Assembly (NCBI RefSeq): GCF_001753205.1
Contig: NZ_CP017560.1
Coordinates: forward strand, 1,674,001 to 1,738,000
Direction of reading: 5' to 3'
Origin: Sporosarcina ureilytica
Lineage (GTDB): Bacteria > Bacillota > Bacilli > Bacillales_A > Planococcaceae
Length of the DNA: 64,000 nucleotides
Each line of letters starts with the position of its first letter. Position 1 is the stretch's first letter. The notes below the pieces were generated by a model, which was not told the origin of the DNA, searched no databases, and saw nothing but the letters and a program-made list of their open reading frames with translations. A program made the translations under genes and the position numbers. This document shows positions 51,490 through 62,135 of this stretch, in pieces.

Positions 51490-52470
51490 GTGCGCAAAAA
51501 ATATGGTAAGCTTCGAAAAAAAGGCAACTTAATTGTATTTCCTGGAACAGCTGAAAAGCTAATTCGTGAAGGCATGCATTATGTTGAGCATCATCAATTT
51601 GAACAAGCTGTCCATTCGTTTGAAGAAGCGATGCAATTTGAGCCAGAATCGGATGAGTTTTTACTTCCTTATGCAATTGCACTTTATGAAATAAAAGCGT
51701 TTAGACGTGCTAAAGATATAACGTCAATGTTATTAAATCGTGGACCCGAAGATTATATAGGAACGATGGAATTGTACTTAACAATTTTAATCCATTTGGA
51801 AGAGTATGAAGATGTTGAAATGAAAATTGATATCTTATTGGAAGAAGGTTTTGTTCCAAAAGGAATGCTAAGTAAATTCACATACTTACGCGATTTAAAC
51901 AAGCGCTTAGCATTGCGATACGGGAGCGAAGAATCAATTGTGGCGAAAGCGCCCTTCACGTTGGACGAGTTTATGGCAATGGATGTACTAGGTCAACAAC
52001 AGTTGCTTGCTTCTCTAGATGGGACTGATCTTCATGCGGTGACAGAACTGTTAGAAGACATTGTGGAAAGTGTCCATCTTTCACCAATTGTCATCACATT
52101 TGCGTTGACGCTTTTACACCAAGCGCAATACTCAAAACAAGTGACTGTCCATAAATTTGGTCTCGAGAAAGAAGTCATACCAGCCTCGATGGCGTTACCA
52201 GGTCAGGATGAACGAACGCAAGCAGTTCTGGCTGAGTTGGAAAAGTTATTAACTCAAGATCCGTCACGATTGGAGTTAGCTTATGGACTTGTCGAGAAAT
52301 TTATGATTATTGCATTTCCATTTGATTGGGGAAGTTATTCTGCTGAGGAGATTGCAAATTCCTATATTGTATACATAGAAAGTTTATTTTCAGGTGAAGA
52401 ACTTCCATACACACCCCTTCTTGCATTCATCAAACAATTGGACAACGATTCAGATTTTGAGCCAGTATAA
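51490..52470 (+). CDS. ysoA: TPR protein, YsoA-like
   Basis: This protein of about 326 residues has tetratricopeptide-like repeats near the N-terminus (YVEHHQFEQAVHSFEEAMQFEP, LLPYAIALYEIKAFRRAKDI). It lies directly upstream of tig, the position of ysoA in B. subtilis. Function is unknown; protein-protein interaction is expected. Two GTG starts are in frame, 51481 and 51490; AGGTGG favours 51490. Confidence 0.78.
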   Translation: MRKKYGKLRKKGNLIVFPGTAEKLIREGMHYVEHHQFEQAVHSFEEAMQFEPESDEFLLPYAIALYEIKAFRRAKDITSMLLNRGPEDYIGTMELYLTILIHLEEYEDVEMKIDILLEEGFVPKGMLSKFTYLRDLNKRLALRYGSEESIVAKAPFTLDEFMAMDVLGQQQLLASLDGTDLHAVTELLEDIVESVHLSPIVITFALTLLHQAQYSKQVTVHKFGLEKEVIPASMALPGQDERTQAVLAELEKLLTQDPSRLELAYGLVEKFMIIAFPFDWGSYSAEEIANSYIVYIESLFSGEELPYTPLLAFIKQLDNDSDFEPV

Positions 52471-52477
52471 AAAAATA

Positions 52478-52505
52478 TTGAAAGATAAAGGCGTTATGCT
52501 ATACT
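52478..52505 (+). promoter_or_regulatory. Promoter of tig
   Basis: TTGAAA, a 16-nt spacer and TATACT lie about 70 nt before the tig start. Confidence 0.6.
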
Positions 52506-52572
52506 GAAACAGTTGTCAAAATTGCATATACGTGTAAAAATAGATTTACAAATGATTCGGAGGTTTTTTAAT

Positions 52573-53859
52573 ATGTCAGTTAAATGGGAAAAACAAGAAG
52601 GGAACCAAGGCGTTTTAACAGTTGAGGTTCCAGCAGAAGAAGTTACAAAAGGTCTAAATCAAGCATTTAAAAAAGTTGTAAAAGATGTACAAGCTCCAGG
52701 TTTCCGTAAAGGAAAAATGCCACGTAAAATGTTTGAAAAAATGTACGGTGTAGAAGCTCTATACAATGATGCATTAGACTTCATCTTACCAGATGCTTAT
52801 TCGAATGCAGTTGAAGAAGCGGGCATTGATCCAGTCGATCGCCCAGAAATCGACATCGAGCAAATGGAACAAGGCAAAGAACTTATTTTCAAAGCGACAG
52901 TTACTGTTAAACCTGAAGTGAAACTAGGAGATTACAAAGGTTTAGAAGTTACGCGTCAAGAAACTGAAGTTACAGATGAAGAAATTGAAGAGCAATTAAA
53001 AGATCGCCAAACAGCTTTCGCTGAACTTGTTGTAAAAGAAGACGGCGAAGTACAAAACGGTGATACAGTGAAACTAGACTTCAAAGGTTTCTCTGACGGA
53101 GAAGCGTTTGAAGGTGGAGAAGCACAAGACTTCGATTTAGAAATTGGTTCAGGTTCTTTCATTCCAGGATTTGAAGACCAAATGGTTGGCATGAAAGTCG
53201 GCGAAGAAAAAGAAATCGAAGTGAATTTCCCAGAAGAATACCATGCAGCAGAACTTGCAGGTAAACCAGCTGTTTTCGAAGTAAAAGTGAATGAAATTAA
53301 AACGAAAGAAATTCCTGAGTTAGACGACGAGCTTGCAAAAGAAATCGACGAAGAAGTTGAAAGTCTTGACGAGCTACGTAAAAAAATGAAGGAACAAACA
53401 GCAACAGAAAAGAAAACTGCTTCTGAAACAGCACTTCGTGATGACCTTGTAGAAGCGGCAGCACGCAATGCAGAAATCGATATTCCAGAAGTTATGATTG
53501 AATCAGAAGTTGAGCGCATGATGGGTGAATTCGAACAACGTCTACAACAGCAAGGCATGAACCTTGATCTTTATTTCCAATTCTCAGGACAAGATAAAGA
53601 GGCGCTAAGCGAGCAAATGAAAGACGATGCAATCAACCGTGTGCGTGTTTCATTAACACTTGAAGCAATTGGCAAAGAAGAAAATATTGAAGTTGCAGAA
53701 GAAGATATTAACGCAGAACTTCAAAAAATGTCTGATCAATTCGGTATGGATGTAGAACAGATTAAAGCAGCGCTTGGCGGTACGACGGTTCTTGAAAATG
53801 ACCTTCGTTTCAACAAAACAGTTGAATTCCTTGTAGAAAACGCAAAGATTACTGAATAA
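52573..53859 (+). CDS. tig: Trigger factor
   Basis: This 428-residue ribosome-associated chaperone and prolyl isomerase has all three parts: the ribosome-binding domain with [17 protein letters not shown], the FKBP-type PPIase domain ([21 protein letters not shown] to [19 protein letters not shown]), and the helical C-terminal chaperone arms. The ATG at 52573 follows CGGAGGT; the earlier TTG at 52513 is not supported. Length matches the family. Followed by a terminator and clpX. Confidence 0.96.
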   Translation: MSVKWEKQEGNQGVLTVEVPAEEVTKGLNQAFKKVVKDVQAPGFRKGKMPRKMFEKMYGVEALYNDALDFILPDAYSNAVEEAGIDPVDRPEIDIEQMEQGKELIFKATVTVKPEVKLGDYKGLEVTRQETEVTDEEIEEQLKDRQTAFAELVVKEDGEVQNGDTVKLDFKGFSDGEAFEGGEAQDFDLEIGSGSFIPGFEDQMVGMKVGEEKEIEVNFPEEYHAAELAGKPAVFEVKVNEIKTKEIPELDDELAKEIDEEVESLDELRKKMKEQTATEKKTASETALRDDLVEAAARNAEIDIPEVMIESEVERMMGEFEQRLQQQGMNLDLYFQFSGQDKEALSEQMKDDAINRVRVSLTLEAIGKEENIEVAEEDINAELQKMSDQFGMDVEQIKAALGGTTVLENDLRFNKTVEFLVENAKITE

Positions 53860-53874
53860 GAAAAAGATATATGG

Positions 53875-53904
53875 ACAAGGTACGGTAGACCGTACCTTGT
53901 TTTA
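53875..53904 (+). terminator. Terminator after tig
   Basis: ACAAGGTACGG and CCGTACCTTGT form a perfect stem with a short loop followed by TTTAC. Confidence 0.8.
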
Positions 53905-53998
53905 CATAAAATAAGCATTTTCGTATCATTTGAATTCTAAATAGTTGATTATACGGAATGAGTCTTGTAATATTGTCACTTGAAAAGGGGTGAGCATA

Positions 53999-55261
53999 AT
54001 GTTCAAATTTAACGATGAAAAAGATAATTTAAACTGTTCCTTTTGTGGAAAATCCCAAGAACAAGTTCGGAAGCTTGTAACAGGCCAAGGGGTCTATATT
54101 TGCGACGAATGCGTTGAACTTTGTGCCGAAATCGTCAAAGAGGAGATCGAGCTTGAAGAAGACTTCGAGTTAAAAGATGTCCCAAAACCGAAAGAAATAC
54201 AAAGTATTCTTGATGACTATTTAATTGGGCAGAACCGAGCAAAGAAATCGCTCGCGGTAGCTGTATATAATCATTACAAGCGTGTCAATTCTGGTAGTAA
54301 AATTGATGATGTAGAACTTGCGAAGTCTAACATCGTTCTCATTGGACCTACTGGAAGTGGTAAGACCTTACTCGCTCAAACGCTAGCACGAATCCTTGAT
54401 GTACCATTTGCAATTGCAGATGCAACGTCATTAACAGAGGCGGGCTACGTTGGTGAAGATGTCGAAAATATATTACTAAAATTAATCCAAGCAGCTGATT
54501 ACGATGTGGAAAAAGCTGAAAGAGGCATTATTTATATCGATGAAATCGACAAAGTTGCACGCAAATCTGAAAACGCATCGATTACACGAGACGTATCAGG
54601 CGAAGGTGTTCAACAAGCGCTCTTGAAAATTTTAGAAGGTACGGTTGCAAGTGTTCCACCTCAAGGAGGACGTAAGCATCCGCATCAAGAATTTATCCAA
54701 TTAGATACAACGAATATTCTCTTTATCGTCGGTGGTGCATTTGACGGCATTAACGATATTATTAAAAGAAGAATTGGTCAAAAACTCATTGGGTTTGGTA
54801 CAGGCACAGAGCCAGTTGAAGAAGAATCACTTCTTTCAAAATTAATTCCGGAAGACTTACAAAATTATGGTTTAATTCCGGAGTTTATTGGCCGATTACC
54901 GGTACTTGCAAGCCTTGAGCCGCTTGATGAAGATGCATTGTTCCAAATTTTAACGTTACCGAAAAATGCAATCGTTAAGCAGTATCAAAAGATGTTAGAA
55001 ATAGACGGGGTTAACTTACGTTTTGAGGAAGATGCGTTAATCGAGATTGCGAAAGAAGCAATTGAACGAAAAACGGGTGCCCGTGGATTGCGTTCAATCA
55101 TTGAAAACATCATGTTAGATATTATGTATGAATTACCATCTCTTGAAGAAGTGACTGAATGTGTTATTACGAAAGATTCAGTCCTAAACAAAACAAGTCC
55201 TATTTTGTTAAAAGAAGATGGGTCCGAATACACAATATTAGATGACAAAGACTCGGCGTAA
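53999..55261 (+). CDS. clpX: ATP-dependent Clp protease ATP-binding subunit ClpX
   Basis: This 420-residue AAA+ unfoldase feeds proteins to ClpP. It has the N-terminal zinc domain (Cys13, 16, 35, 38 in NCSFCGK and YICDECVE), Walker A GPTGSGKT, Walker [10 protein letters not shown], pore loop GYVGED, IGF loop (IGFGTGTE) for ClpP docking, and the sensor-2 region [14 protein letters not shown] 53999 lies after GGGGTGAGC; the GTG at 53990 overlaps the ribosome binding site. Confidence 0.97.
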   Translation: MFKFNDEKDNLNCSFCGKSQEQVRKLVTGQGVYICDECVELCAEIVKEEIELEEDFELKDVPKPKEIQSILDDYLIGQNRAKKSLAVAVYNHYKRVNSGSKIDDVELAKSNIVLIGPTGSGKTLLAQTLARILDVPFAIADATSLTEAGYVGEDVENILLKLIQAADYDVEKAERGIIYIDEIDKVARKSENASITRDVSGEGVQQALLKILEGTVASVPPQGGRKHPHQEFIQLDTTNILFIVGGAFDGINDIIKRRIGQKLIGFGTGTEPVEEESLLSKLIPEDLQNYGLIPEFIGRLPVLASLEPLDEDALFQILTLPKNAIVKQYQKMLEIDGVNLRFEEDALIEIAKEAIERKTGARGLRSIIENIMLDIMYELPSLEEVTECVITKDSVLNKTSPILLKEDGSEYTILDDKDSA

Positions 55262-55273
55262 TGCCTGAAGGAC

Positions 55274-55328
55274 AAAGCTGACACCGATTGTGCATAGATA
55301 TTTGCGCATGTTGGTTGTCAGCTTTTTC
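55274..55328 (+). terminator. Hairpin between clpX and lon
   Basis: AAGCTGACA and TGTCAGCTT enclose a 30-nt internal region and are followed by TTTCC. It ends the clpX transcript. Confidence 0.65.
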
Positions 55329-55370
55329 CTTCTCCATATACATATTTTATTCCAATGGAGGTGTTTTTGC

Positions 55371-57698
55371 TTGAAACAAAATAAACATACAAATATCCCT
55401 TTATTACCACTTCGTGGAATCCTCATCTATCCGACAATGATCTTGCATATAGATGTGGGACGTGAACGATCTATTTTGGCAATCGAACGCGCACTTGAGC
55501 AAGACAGCCTCATTTTCTTAGCAACCCAAAAAGATACAAAAATTGAAAATCCAGAACGAGATGATTTATACGATATAGGTACATTCGCCGCGGTTAAATC
55601 GGTTAAGGAATTGGAGAACGGTACGCACCGTGTTTTAATTGAGGGCATTGCGCGGGCTGAATGGACAAAGTATGAAGAAGATGATTTGTTTAGTATCGTC
55701 GATGTCACAACATATCAAGATAATACAGCGAAAGTGGATGTTGAACTAGAAGCGCTGATGCGGACGCTTCGTAAGTACTTCGAAAAATATGTGAAAGCAT
55801 CTAAAAAGCTTTCAAAAGATACGTTTAATTCAATTGCAGAAATTCGTGAACCTGGGAGATTAGCGGATATGGTTGCCTCTAATTTGCCAATCAAAATCGA
55901 AGCGAAACAAGAAGTGCTTGAATTATTAAAAGTTGAAGAACGATTAGAGTGGCTCATTAGCTGTTTACACAATGAACAAGAAGTTCTTTTGATGGAAAAT
56001 AAAATTACTGAACGTGTCCAACAAGCAATGGAAAGGACGCAGAAAGAATTTTATTTGCGCGAGCAAATGAAAGCGATTCAAACGGAACTTGGCGATAAAG
56101 ACGGAAAAGGATTAGAAATTGCTGAACTTCAAGAGAAAATTGAACAAGCAAACATGCCAGAAGATGTTAAAGAAGTTGCAGAGCGTGAATTAAATCGATA
56201 TGAAAGAATTCCTGCAGCCTCAGCTGAAAGTGGCATCATACGCAGTTATATTGATTGGCTTGTCGCGCTACCTTGGTCCGTTGCGTCAAAGGATCAGTTA
56301 GACATCAACCGTTCGGCTGAAATTTTAAATCGGGATCACGATGGGTTAGAACAGGTAAAAGAACGGATCCTTGAATATTTAGCCGTTCGCCAATTAACAA
56401 ATTCACTGCGTGGTCCAATTTTATGTCTTGCAGGACCCCCAGGTGTTGGTAAAACATCCTTGGCTCGCTCTATCGCAGAATCACTTGGCCGTAAATTTGT
56501 TCGTATATCACTAGGTGGTGTGCGTGATGAATCGGAAATTCGAGGGCATAGACGGACGTATGTCGGTGCGATGCCAGGAAGAATTATTCAAGGTATGAAA
56601 AAAGCTGGGAAAATAAATCCTGTCTTCTTGTTGGATGAAATTGATAAGATGTCCAATGATTTTCGCGGCGATCCATCAGCTGCGATGTTAGAAGTATTAG
56701 ATCCAGAACAAAATGCAACGTTTAGTGACCATTATATTGAAGAACCATTTAATTTATCGGAAGTATTATTTATTGCAACTGCAAATGATTTAAGTGCGAT
56801 TCCTGGTCCGCTTCGAGATAGAATGGAAATTATTTCGCTGTCGAGCTATACGGAATTAGAAAAAAGCACCATTGCTAAAAATCATTTAATCCCGAAACAG
56901 ATGAAAGAACATGGTTTAACAGGTGCTGCATTACGGATTAATGATGAGGCGATTCTCGATATTATTCGGTATTACACGAAAGAAGCGGGCGTCCGAGGTT
57001 TAGAGCGTAAAATCTCATCTGTCTGCCGAAGAGCTGCAAAACAAATTGTGACTGGCGAGAAAAAACGTGTAGTCATTACGCCAAATACATTAGAAGATAT
57101 ACTTGGTAAAAAGAAATTTAGGTACGGTCTTGCAGAAACGGTGAACCAAATCGGTGTGGCGACAGGACTTGCTTATACGCAAGTAGGCGGCGACACATTG
57201 CAAATTGAAGTGTCTCTTTCTCCTGGTAAAGGGAAGTTAATGCTAACCGGGAAATTGGGTGACGTGATGAAGGAGTCTGCACAAGCTGCACTTTCCTATG
57301 TACGCTCCAAAACAGAGGCCTTTCAGATTGACCCGAAGTTTCATGAAACCTATGACATTCACATCCACGTTCCAGAAGGAGCCATTCCGAAAGATGGACC
57401 TTCCGCTGGGATTACAATGGCAACCGCACTTGTTTCTGCATTAACAGAACGAAAAGTATTGCGAGAAGTGGGAATGACTGGTGAAATTACGCTTCGTGGA
57501 CGTGTACTTCCAATTGGTGGCGTGAAAGAGAAAAGTTTAAGTGCGCACCGTGCAGGATTAACAACAATTATTTTACCACTTGATAATGAGCGAGACATTG
57601 AAGATATTCCTGAAAGTGTCCGCGAACAATTAACATTTAAATTTGTAACAGATGTCGAAGAAGTCCTCGATATCGCATTGGAGGCTAAGGGCAAATGA
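55371..57698 (+). CDS. lon: ATP-dependent Lon protease
   Basis: This 775-residue protease has the N-terminal substrate-recognition domain ([17 protein letters not shown]), AAA+ core with Walker [10 protein letters not shown] and FLLDEIDKM, and the C-terminal Ser-Lys protease domain (PKDGPSAG with catalytic Ser, [14 protein letters not shown] with catalytic Lys). TTG 55371 follows TGGAGGTG and matches the 774-residue length of LonA. The lonB gene that lies between clpX and lonA in B. subtilis is absent here. The stop overlaps the next start. Confidence 0.96.
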   Translation: MKQNKHTNIPLLPLRGILIYPTMILHIDVGRERSILAIERALEQDSLIFLATQKDTKIENPERDDLYDIGTFAAVKSVKELENGTHRVLIEGIARAEWTKYEEDDLFSIVDVTTYQDNTAKVDVELEALMRTLRKYFEKYVKASKKLSKDTFNSIAEIREPGRLADMVASNLPIKIEAKQEVLELLKVEERLEWLISCLHNEQEVLLMENKITERVQQAMERTQKEFYLREQMKAIQTELGDKDGKGLEIAELQEKIEQANMPEDVKEVAERELNRYERIPAASAESGIIRSYIDWLVALPWSVASKDQLDINRSAEILNRDHDGLEQVKERILEYLAVRQLTNSLRGPILCLAGPPGVGKTSLARSIAESLGRKFVRISLGGVRDESEIRGHRRTYVGAMPGRIIQGMKKAGKINPVFLLDEIDKMSNDFRGDPSAAMLEVLDPEQNATFSDHYIEEPFNLSEVLFIATANDLSAIPGPLRDRMEIISLSSYTELEKSTIAKNHLIPKQMKEHGLTGAALRINDEAILDIIRYYTKEAGVRGLERKISSVCRRAAKQIVTGEKKRVVITPNTLEDILGKKKFRYGLAETVNQIGVATGLAYTQVGGDTLQIEVSLSPGKGKLMLTGKLGDVMKESAQAALSYVRSKTEAFQIDPKFHETYDIHIHVPEGAIPKDGPSAGITMATALVSALTERKVLREVGMTGEITLRGRVLPIGGVKEKSLSAHRAGLTTIILPLDNERDIEDIPESVREQLTFKFVTDVEEVLDIALEAKGK

Positions 57699-58276
57699 AA
57701 GTCCATAACGTAGAAATGATTATGAGCGCGGTGAGACCTGAACAATATCCGGAAGAGGGATATCCTGAGTTTGCGCTCGCAGGACGTTCAAATGTAGGAA
57801 AGTCTTCTTTTATCAATCGTATGATTGCACGAAAAAGTTTAGCAAGAACATCATCTAAGCCAGGAAAAACACAAACACTTAACTTTTATAAAATTGAAGA
57901 ACAGTTGTTTTTTGTCGATGTACCTGGCTACGGTTATGCAAAAGTTTCAAAGACCGAACGTGAAGCTTGGGGACATATGATTCAAGAGTATTTAACGACA
58001 CGTGAAGAATTACGTGCGGTTATTCAAATCATCGATGTTCGTCATCCACCCACTGCAGATGATCGGTTAATGTATGACTTTTTAGTTCATTATGAAATTC
58101 CAGCCATCATCATTGCGACAAAAGCAGATAAAATTCCAAGAGGAAAAGTGAATAAACATTTAAAAATCGTCCGTGAAGGGCTAAACATCCGAAAAGGCGA
58201 CCCATTAATCTTATTCTCCTCCGAAAAAGCAACAGGAATGGAAGAAGCCTGGAAAGAAATCGAAAAAAGGATGTAA
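57695..58276 (+). CDS. ysxC: Ribosome biogenesis GTPase YsxC/EngB
   Basis: This 193-residue GTPase is required for 50S subunit assembly. It has G1 GRSNVGKSS (about 30-38), G3 DVPGYG, G4 TKADK and G5 FSSEKATG. The ATG overlaps the lon stop by 4 nt (ATGA), indicating translational coupling. Its last codons (GGATGTAA) run directly into the first of two structured repeats. Confidence 0.95.
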   Translation: MKVHNVEMIMSAVRPEQYPEEGYPEFALAGRSNVGKSSFINRMIARKSLARTSSKPGKTQTLNFYKIEEQLFFVDVPGYGYAKVSKTEREAWGHMIQEYLTTREELRAVIQIIDVRHPPTADDRLMYDFLVHYEIPAIIIATKADKIPRGKVNKHLKIVREGLNIRKGDPLILFSSEKATGMEEAWKEIEKRM

Positions 58277-58400
58277 CTAAAAGCTGAAGACGCCGGTTAG
58301 ACGTGACAAGCGTAAGGCGAGTCGACGGAGTGGCGCATTTTGCCACGCAGTCGAATTGACTTACGACTCGAACGTCTGGCGTCTGAAGCTAGATGTAACC
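58277..58400. repeat. Structured repeat, copy 1
   Basis: This element of about 112-122 nt begins AAAAGCTGA (58279) and ends GAAGCTAGATGTAACC. Its stems are AGACGCC/GGCGTCT, AGACGT/ACGTCT, CGTAAG/CTTACG, TCGAC/GTCGA and GTGGC/GCCAC. Single-stranded blocks such as GACAAGCGTAAGGCGAG are shared with copy 2. It lies between ysxC and hemA. Confidence 0.8.
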
Positions 58401-58522
58401 AAAAGCTGAGGGGGATTGCCCAGATGCGACAGGCATAAGGCGAGCTGACACAGCGGCGTTTTTTGTCGCAGTGTCAGATTGACTTATGACCCGAGCATCT
58501 ATCCCCCGAAGTTAGATGTACC
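58399..58522. repeat. Structured repeat, copy 2
   Basis: This copy begins 122 nt after copy 1 (AAAAGCTGA at 58401) and ends GAAGTTAGATGTACC. The stems read GGGGGAT/ATCCCCC, AGATGC/GCATCT, CATAAG/CTTATG and CTGACAC/GTGTCAG. Each stem differs from copy 1 but remains complementary, while flanking blocks are conserved. Confidence 0.8.
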
Positions 58523-58591
58523 AAATGCGTACATCAATCAATATAAAATTGGCGCAAATAATAAAGTAGACTGCATTCGCTTCATTAAACA

Positions 58592-58631
58592 ATAAAACGG
58601 TTGATCATCAAAGGATCAGCCGTTTTATTTG
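58592..58631 (+). terminator. Terminator between the repeats and hemA
   Basis: ATAAAACGGTTGATC pairs with GATCAGCCGTTTTAT with a 7-nt loop, followed by TTGTTT. Confidence 0.75.
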
Positions 58632-58790
58632 TTTAACCTAACAGAAAATGGCGTAAATTAAGCGTTTAATCATTGAACTGAACATATCTAACTAGCAGTA
58701 TCACATTAGACTAATTCCAAAAACAGGCTGTAAACCTTTGTACTTCATAAGGTGTTCACATTTAATGCACCCGAAAGAGTCGAGATATGT

Positions 58791-58796
58791 TATACT
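58791..58796 (+). promoter_or_regulatory. Extended -10 promoter of hemA
   Basis: TGTTATACT is an extended -10 element 44 nt before the hemA start. No good -35 is seen. Confidence 0.45.
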
Positions 58797-58840
58797 GGTC
58801 ATAATGAAATTCAAGAACGTTGAGAGGTGTGAGCACCAAA

Positions 58841-60211
58841 GTGCATACAATTGTAGTAGGCGTTAACCATCGGACGGCACCTGTAGAATTAAGAGAAAAA
58901 CTGTCGTTTGTTGAATCTGAACTGCCGCAAGCAATGCGATTACTTCAACAACAAAAAAGTGTTTTAGAAAACATTATCATTTCAACCTGCAACAGAACAG
59001 AGATTTATGCAGTAGTCGATCAAATACATACTGGACGTTATTATGTAAAACGCTTTCTATCGGAATGGTTTTCGATTCCAATGAAAGCATTTGAAAGCCA
59101 TTTAATCATTCACGAAAACGATGAAGTAATTGAACATTTAATGAAAGTTTCGGCCGGCATGGATTCTATGGTGCTTGGAGAAACTCAAATACTAGGACAA
59201 GTTCGAGATAGCTTTTTAGAGGCGCAATCTATTGGGACAACTGGAACTGTCTTTAACCAACTCTTTAGACAGGCGGTAACATTTTCAAAAAGAGCGCATT
59301 CAGAAACGGACATCGGTGCAAATGCCGTATCCATTTCCTATGCAGCAGTTGAATTAGCAAAACAAATTTTTGGAAACTTGAATCATAAACATGTGTTAAT
59401 TTTAGGTGCCGGAGAAATGGGAGAGTTGGCACTTAAAAATTTACAAGGTAGCGGTGCAGAAAAGGTGACGGTTGTGAACCGAACGTTTTCTACAGCTGAA
59501 GAAATGGCTCGGAAATTTGGTGGCGTTGCGAAGCCAATGAATGAGCTACAATGTGCGCTTCTAGAGGCGGATATTTTAATTAGTTCTACTTCCGCGACCG
59601 AATATGTCATTGATTATCAGACAATGAAATATGTAGAGCGTATGCGTGAAGGCAATTCTTTGTTTTTAATTGATATTGCTGTTCCACGCGATTTAGATCC
59701 ACGTATCGGTGAACTTTCCAATGTATTTCTTTATGATATCGATGATTTACAAAGTATTGTCGATGCAAATTTGGCGGAACGTGAACGTGCTGCCGAAAAA
59801 ATTGGGTATATGATTGAAGGTCAAATTATTGAGTTTAACGAATGGCTTGCAACGCTTGGTGTAGTTCCAGTGATTACTGCGCTACGTGAAAAAGGCTTGC
59901 AAATACAACGGACAACAATGGAAAGTATTTTAAATAAAATTCCCGACTTAACAGAACGTGAGAAAAAGGTATTAAGTAAGCATACAAAATCGATTCTTAA
60001 CCAATTAATTAAAGAACCTATCAGAGAAGCAAAAGAACTTGCAATGGAACCTAACTCTGCTGAAAAACTAGAGTTATTCCAAAAGATTTTCGGAATTGAG
60101 GAAGAAGTAGAAAGAGAGAAAGAAAAAGAAGCAATTGCAAAGTTAGCGAAAAAACGACTAAAAGTTCGTGCGAAAAATAATCCGGTGCCTAAACCTGAGT
60201 GGACATTTTAA
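58841..60211 (+). CDS. hemA: Glutamyl-tRNA reductase
   Basis: This 456-residue enzyme reduces Glu-tRNA(Glu) with NADPH to glutamate-1-semialdehyde, the entry step to haem synthesis. It shows [16 protein letters not shown], the catalytic Cys50 in [32 protein letters not shown] and the NADP site [14 protein letters not shown] 58841 gives the family start MHTIVVG and lies after GAGAGGTG, although the spacing is long (13 nt). It heads hemAXCDBL. Confidence 0.95.
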   Translation: MHTIVVGVNHRTAPVELREKLSFVESELPQAMRLLQQQKSVLENIIISTCNRTEIYAVVDQIHTGRYYVKRFLSEWFSIPMKAFESHLIIHENDEVIEHLMKVSAGMDSMVLGETQILGQVRDSFLEAQSIGTTGTVFNQLFRQAVTFSKRAHSETDIGANAVSISYAAVELAKQIFGNLNHKHVLILGAGEMGELALKNLQGSGAEKVTVVNRTFSTAEEMARKFGGVAKPMNELQCALLEADILISSTSATEYVIDYQTMKYVERMREGNSLFLIDIAVPRDLDPRIGELSNVFLYDIDDLQSIVDANLAERERAAEKIGYMIEGQIIEFNEWLATLGVVPVITALREKGLQIQRTTMESILNKIPDLTEREKKVLSKHTKSILNQLIKEPIREAKELAMEPNSAEKLELFQKIFGIEEEVEREKEKEAIAKLAKKRLKVRAKNNPVPKPEWTF

Positions 60212-60218
60212 AGCGAAT

Positions 60219-60276
60219 AAGGAATTTCCGCATTTGAATGCTATATGATAATACGGAAATTCCTTTGTTTTTCCGC
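60219..60276 (+). terminator. Hairpin between hemA and hemX
   Basis: AAGGAATTTCCG pairs with CGGAAATTCCTT, followed by TGTTTTTCC. It could partly terminate the hem operon after hemA. Confidence 0.7.
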
Positions 60277-60306
60277 TAGACTTGGCAGTTTTAGAAAGGC
60301 AGTGGC

Positions 60307-61140
60307 ATGATGACTGATATAACGATGTCAAGACTGCATGAAGTAATGGTCGTCTTGTACGCGGTCAGTCTTGTATTTTATTTTATAGATTATTTGAATA
60401 AAGATCGCATCGCACACCGCAATGCTTTTGGGTTATTAACGCTCGTTTTTAGTATGCAATCGATTTTTCTTGTACTATTTATAATCGAAACGAAACGTTT
60501 CCCCGTATTGTCCTTGTTTGAAGGGATTTACTTTTATGCTTGGCTATTAATTACAATATCAATAGCCCTTCATCTCTTTACAAAACTTGGCTATGCGGTA
60601 TTTTTTTTAAATATCATTGGTTTTATCTTTATGACAATCCATACATTTGCCCCTGTGCAAATTAAGCAGTCAACAATAGGGGATGCGTTAATCTCAGAAT
60701 TACTATTTATCCATATTACTTTTGCGATATTGTCTTATGTTGCATTTGCGATATCGTTTGTCTGTGCGATATTATATTTACTCCTCTATCGCAATTTGAA
60801 AAAGAAAAAGTGGACAAAGCAATTTGGTCGATTGCCATCGCTTCAACAAACTGCAACAGGTATGAAAACGGGGATTATTATAGGGATTCCCTTTTTATTT
60901 ATTAGTCTAGTACTTGGGATGCAATGGGCGCATATCGTCTTATCTGAATGGTCATTTTTCGATATGAAAATAGTAGGTTCATTTTTCATATTAATTGTTT
61001 ATAGTCTAGTCTTGTTTGGGATTCAAACAGGGAGACTACGAGGTAATAATCATATGTGGGCAAATATATTTGCCTTTTTATTTGTCATTATTAATTTTTT
61101 TCTTGGAAGTACTTTATCCGAGTTTCATTTTTGGCTATGA
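60307..61140 (+). CDS. hemX: HemX, cytochrome c assembly-like membrane protein
   Basis: This 277-residue protein has about eight hydrophobic segments and belongs to the CcsA/HemX group. FPVLSLFEGIYFYAWLLI and the two membrane His-containing segments (FIHITFAILSYVAF, QWAHIVLSEW) are visible. In B. subtilis HemX lowers HemA levels. ATG follows AAAGG by 7 nt. It lies between hemA and hemC as in B. subtilis. Confidence 0.88.
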   Translation: MMTDITMSRLHEVMVVLYAVSLVFYFIDYLNKDRIAHRNAFGLLTLVFSMQSIFLVLFIIETKRFPVLSLFEGIYFYAWLLITISIALHLFTKLGYAVFFLNIIGFIFMTIHTFAPVQIKQSTIGDALISELLFIHITFAILSYVAFAISFVCAILYLLLYRNLKKKKWTKQFGRLPSLQQTATGMKTGIIIGIPFLFISLVLGMQWAHIVLSEWSFFDMKIVGSFFILIVYSLVLFGIQTGRLRGNNHMWANIFAFLFVIINFFLGSTLSEFHFWL

Positions 61141-61196
61141 TTTTACTAATATTTAACTGTTAAAACAAAGACAACATCATGAAAGGTTTGAATGCA

Positions 61197-62135
61197 TTGA
61201 GAAAAATTGTTGTTGGTTCAAGAAGAAGTAATCTAGCAATGACCCAAACAAAATGGGTAATTGAACAATTAAAAGAAGCAGGCGCTCCATTTGAATTTGA
61301 AATCAAAGAAATCATGACAAAAGGCGATAAAATCCTTGACGTCATGCTTTCTAAAGTAGGCGGGAAAGGCCTTTTCGTTAAAGAAATTCAAGATGCTTTA
61401 TTTAATAAAGAAATCGATTTTGCAGTACATAGCATGAAAGATATGCCGTCAGATTTACCTGAAGGCCTAATGATTGGATGTATACCGCCGCGTGTTGATG
61501 CGAGAGATGCTTTCATTTCCAACGGTCACGTAAAATTCATGGACTTGCCGGAAGGTGCAGTCGTAGGAACGTCCAGTTTACGTCGCAGTTCGCAACTTCT
61601 ATTATTACGTCCTGACATTGAAATTAAATGGATTCGCGGAAATATTGAAACGCGTTTGAGAAAATTACACGAAGGCGAATACGATGCAATTTTACTAGCC
61701 GCGGCAGGAATAGAACGTGTCGGTTGGGATAAAGACGTTGTTACTGAATTTTTATCAGCAGAAGATCTTATACCGGCAGTTGGGCAAGGTGCGCTTGCAA
61801 TTGAATGCCGTTCAGATGATCAAGAATTACTCGATGAACTTGCAAAAATCAATGATTCGAAAACTTGGGATGAAGTGTCAGCTGAGCGAACATTTTTATC
61901 TGAAATGGACGGATCGTGTCAAGTTCCAATCGCTGGCTATGCGCAATTAAAAGGTTCCGACGTTGAATTTACAGGTTTCATTGCTTCACCGGATGCATCC
62001 CAAGTGTTTAAACATACTGTAGTCCATGCTGATCCTGTTCAGGCAGGAAAAGAGGTCGCAAAAGTATTGCGTGCTGAAGGTGCCGATGAAGTAATTAAGA
62101 AAGTGTTGGCTGACTTAGAAAATGAGAACAAGTGA
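61197..62135 (+). CDS. hemC: Porphobilinogen deaminase (hydroxymethylbilane synthase)
   Basis: This 312-residue enzyme polymerises four porphobilinogens to hydroxymethylbilane. It shows [47 protein letters not shown] and the dipyrromethane-cofactor Cys in [14 protein letters not shown] 61197 follows AAAGG by 10 nt and yields [11 protein letters not shown], matching known starts; an in-frame ATG at 61179 is possible. Its end overlaps the hemD start. Confidence 0.93.
   Translation: MRKIVVGSRRSNLAMTQTKWVIEQLKEAGAPFEFEIKEIMTKGDKILDVMLSKVGGKGLFVKEIQDALFNKEIDFAVHSMKDMPSDLPEGLMIGCIPPRVDARDAFISNGHVKFMDLPEGAVVGTSSLRRSSQLLLLRPDIEIKWIRGNIETRLRKLHEGEYDAILLAAAGIERVGWDKDVVTEFLSAEDLIPAVGQGALAIECRSDDQELLDELAKINDSKTWDEVSAERTFLSEMDGSCQVPIAGYAQLKGSDVEFTGFIASPDASQVFKHTVVHADPVQAGKEVAKVLRAEGADEVIKKVLADLENENK

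Noticed and set aside
52956-53558. 200-codon Ser-rich frame antisense to tig
   Set aside because: Arises from Glu-rich codons of trigger factor; no ribosome binding site.
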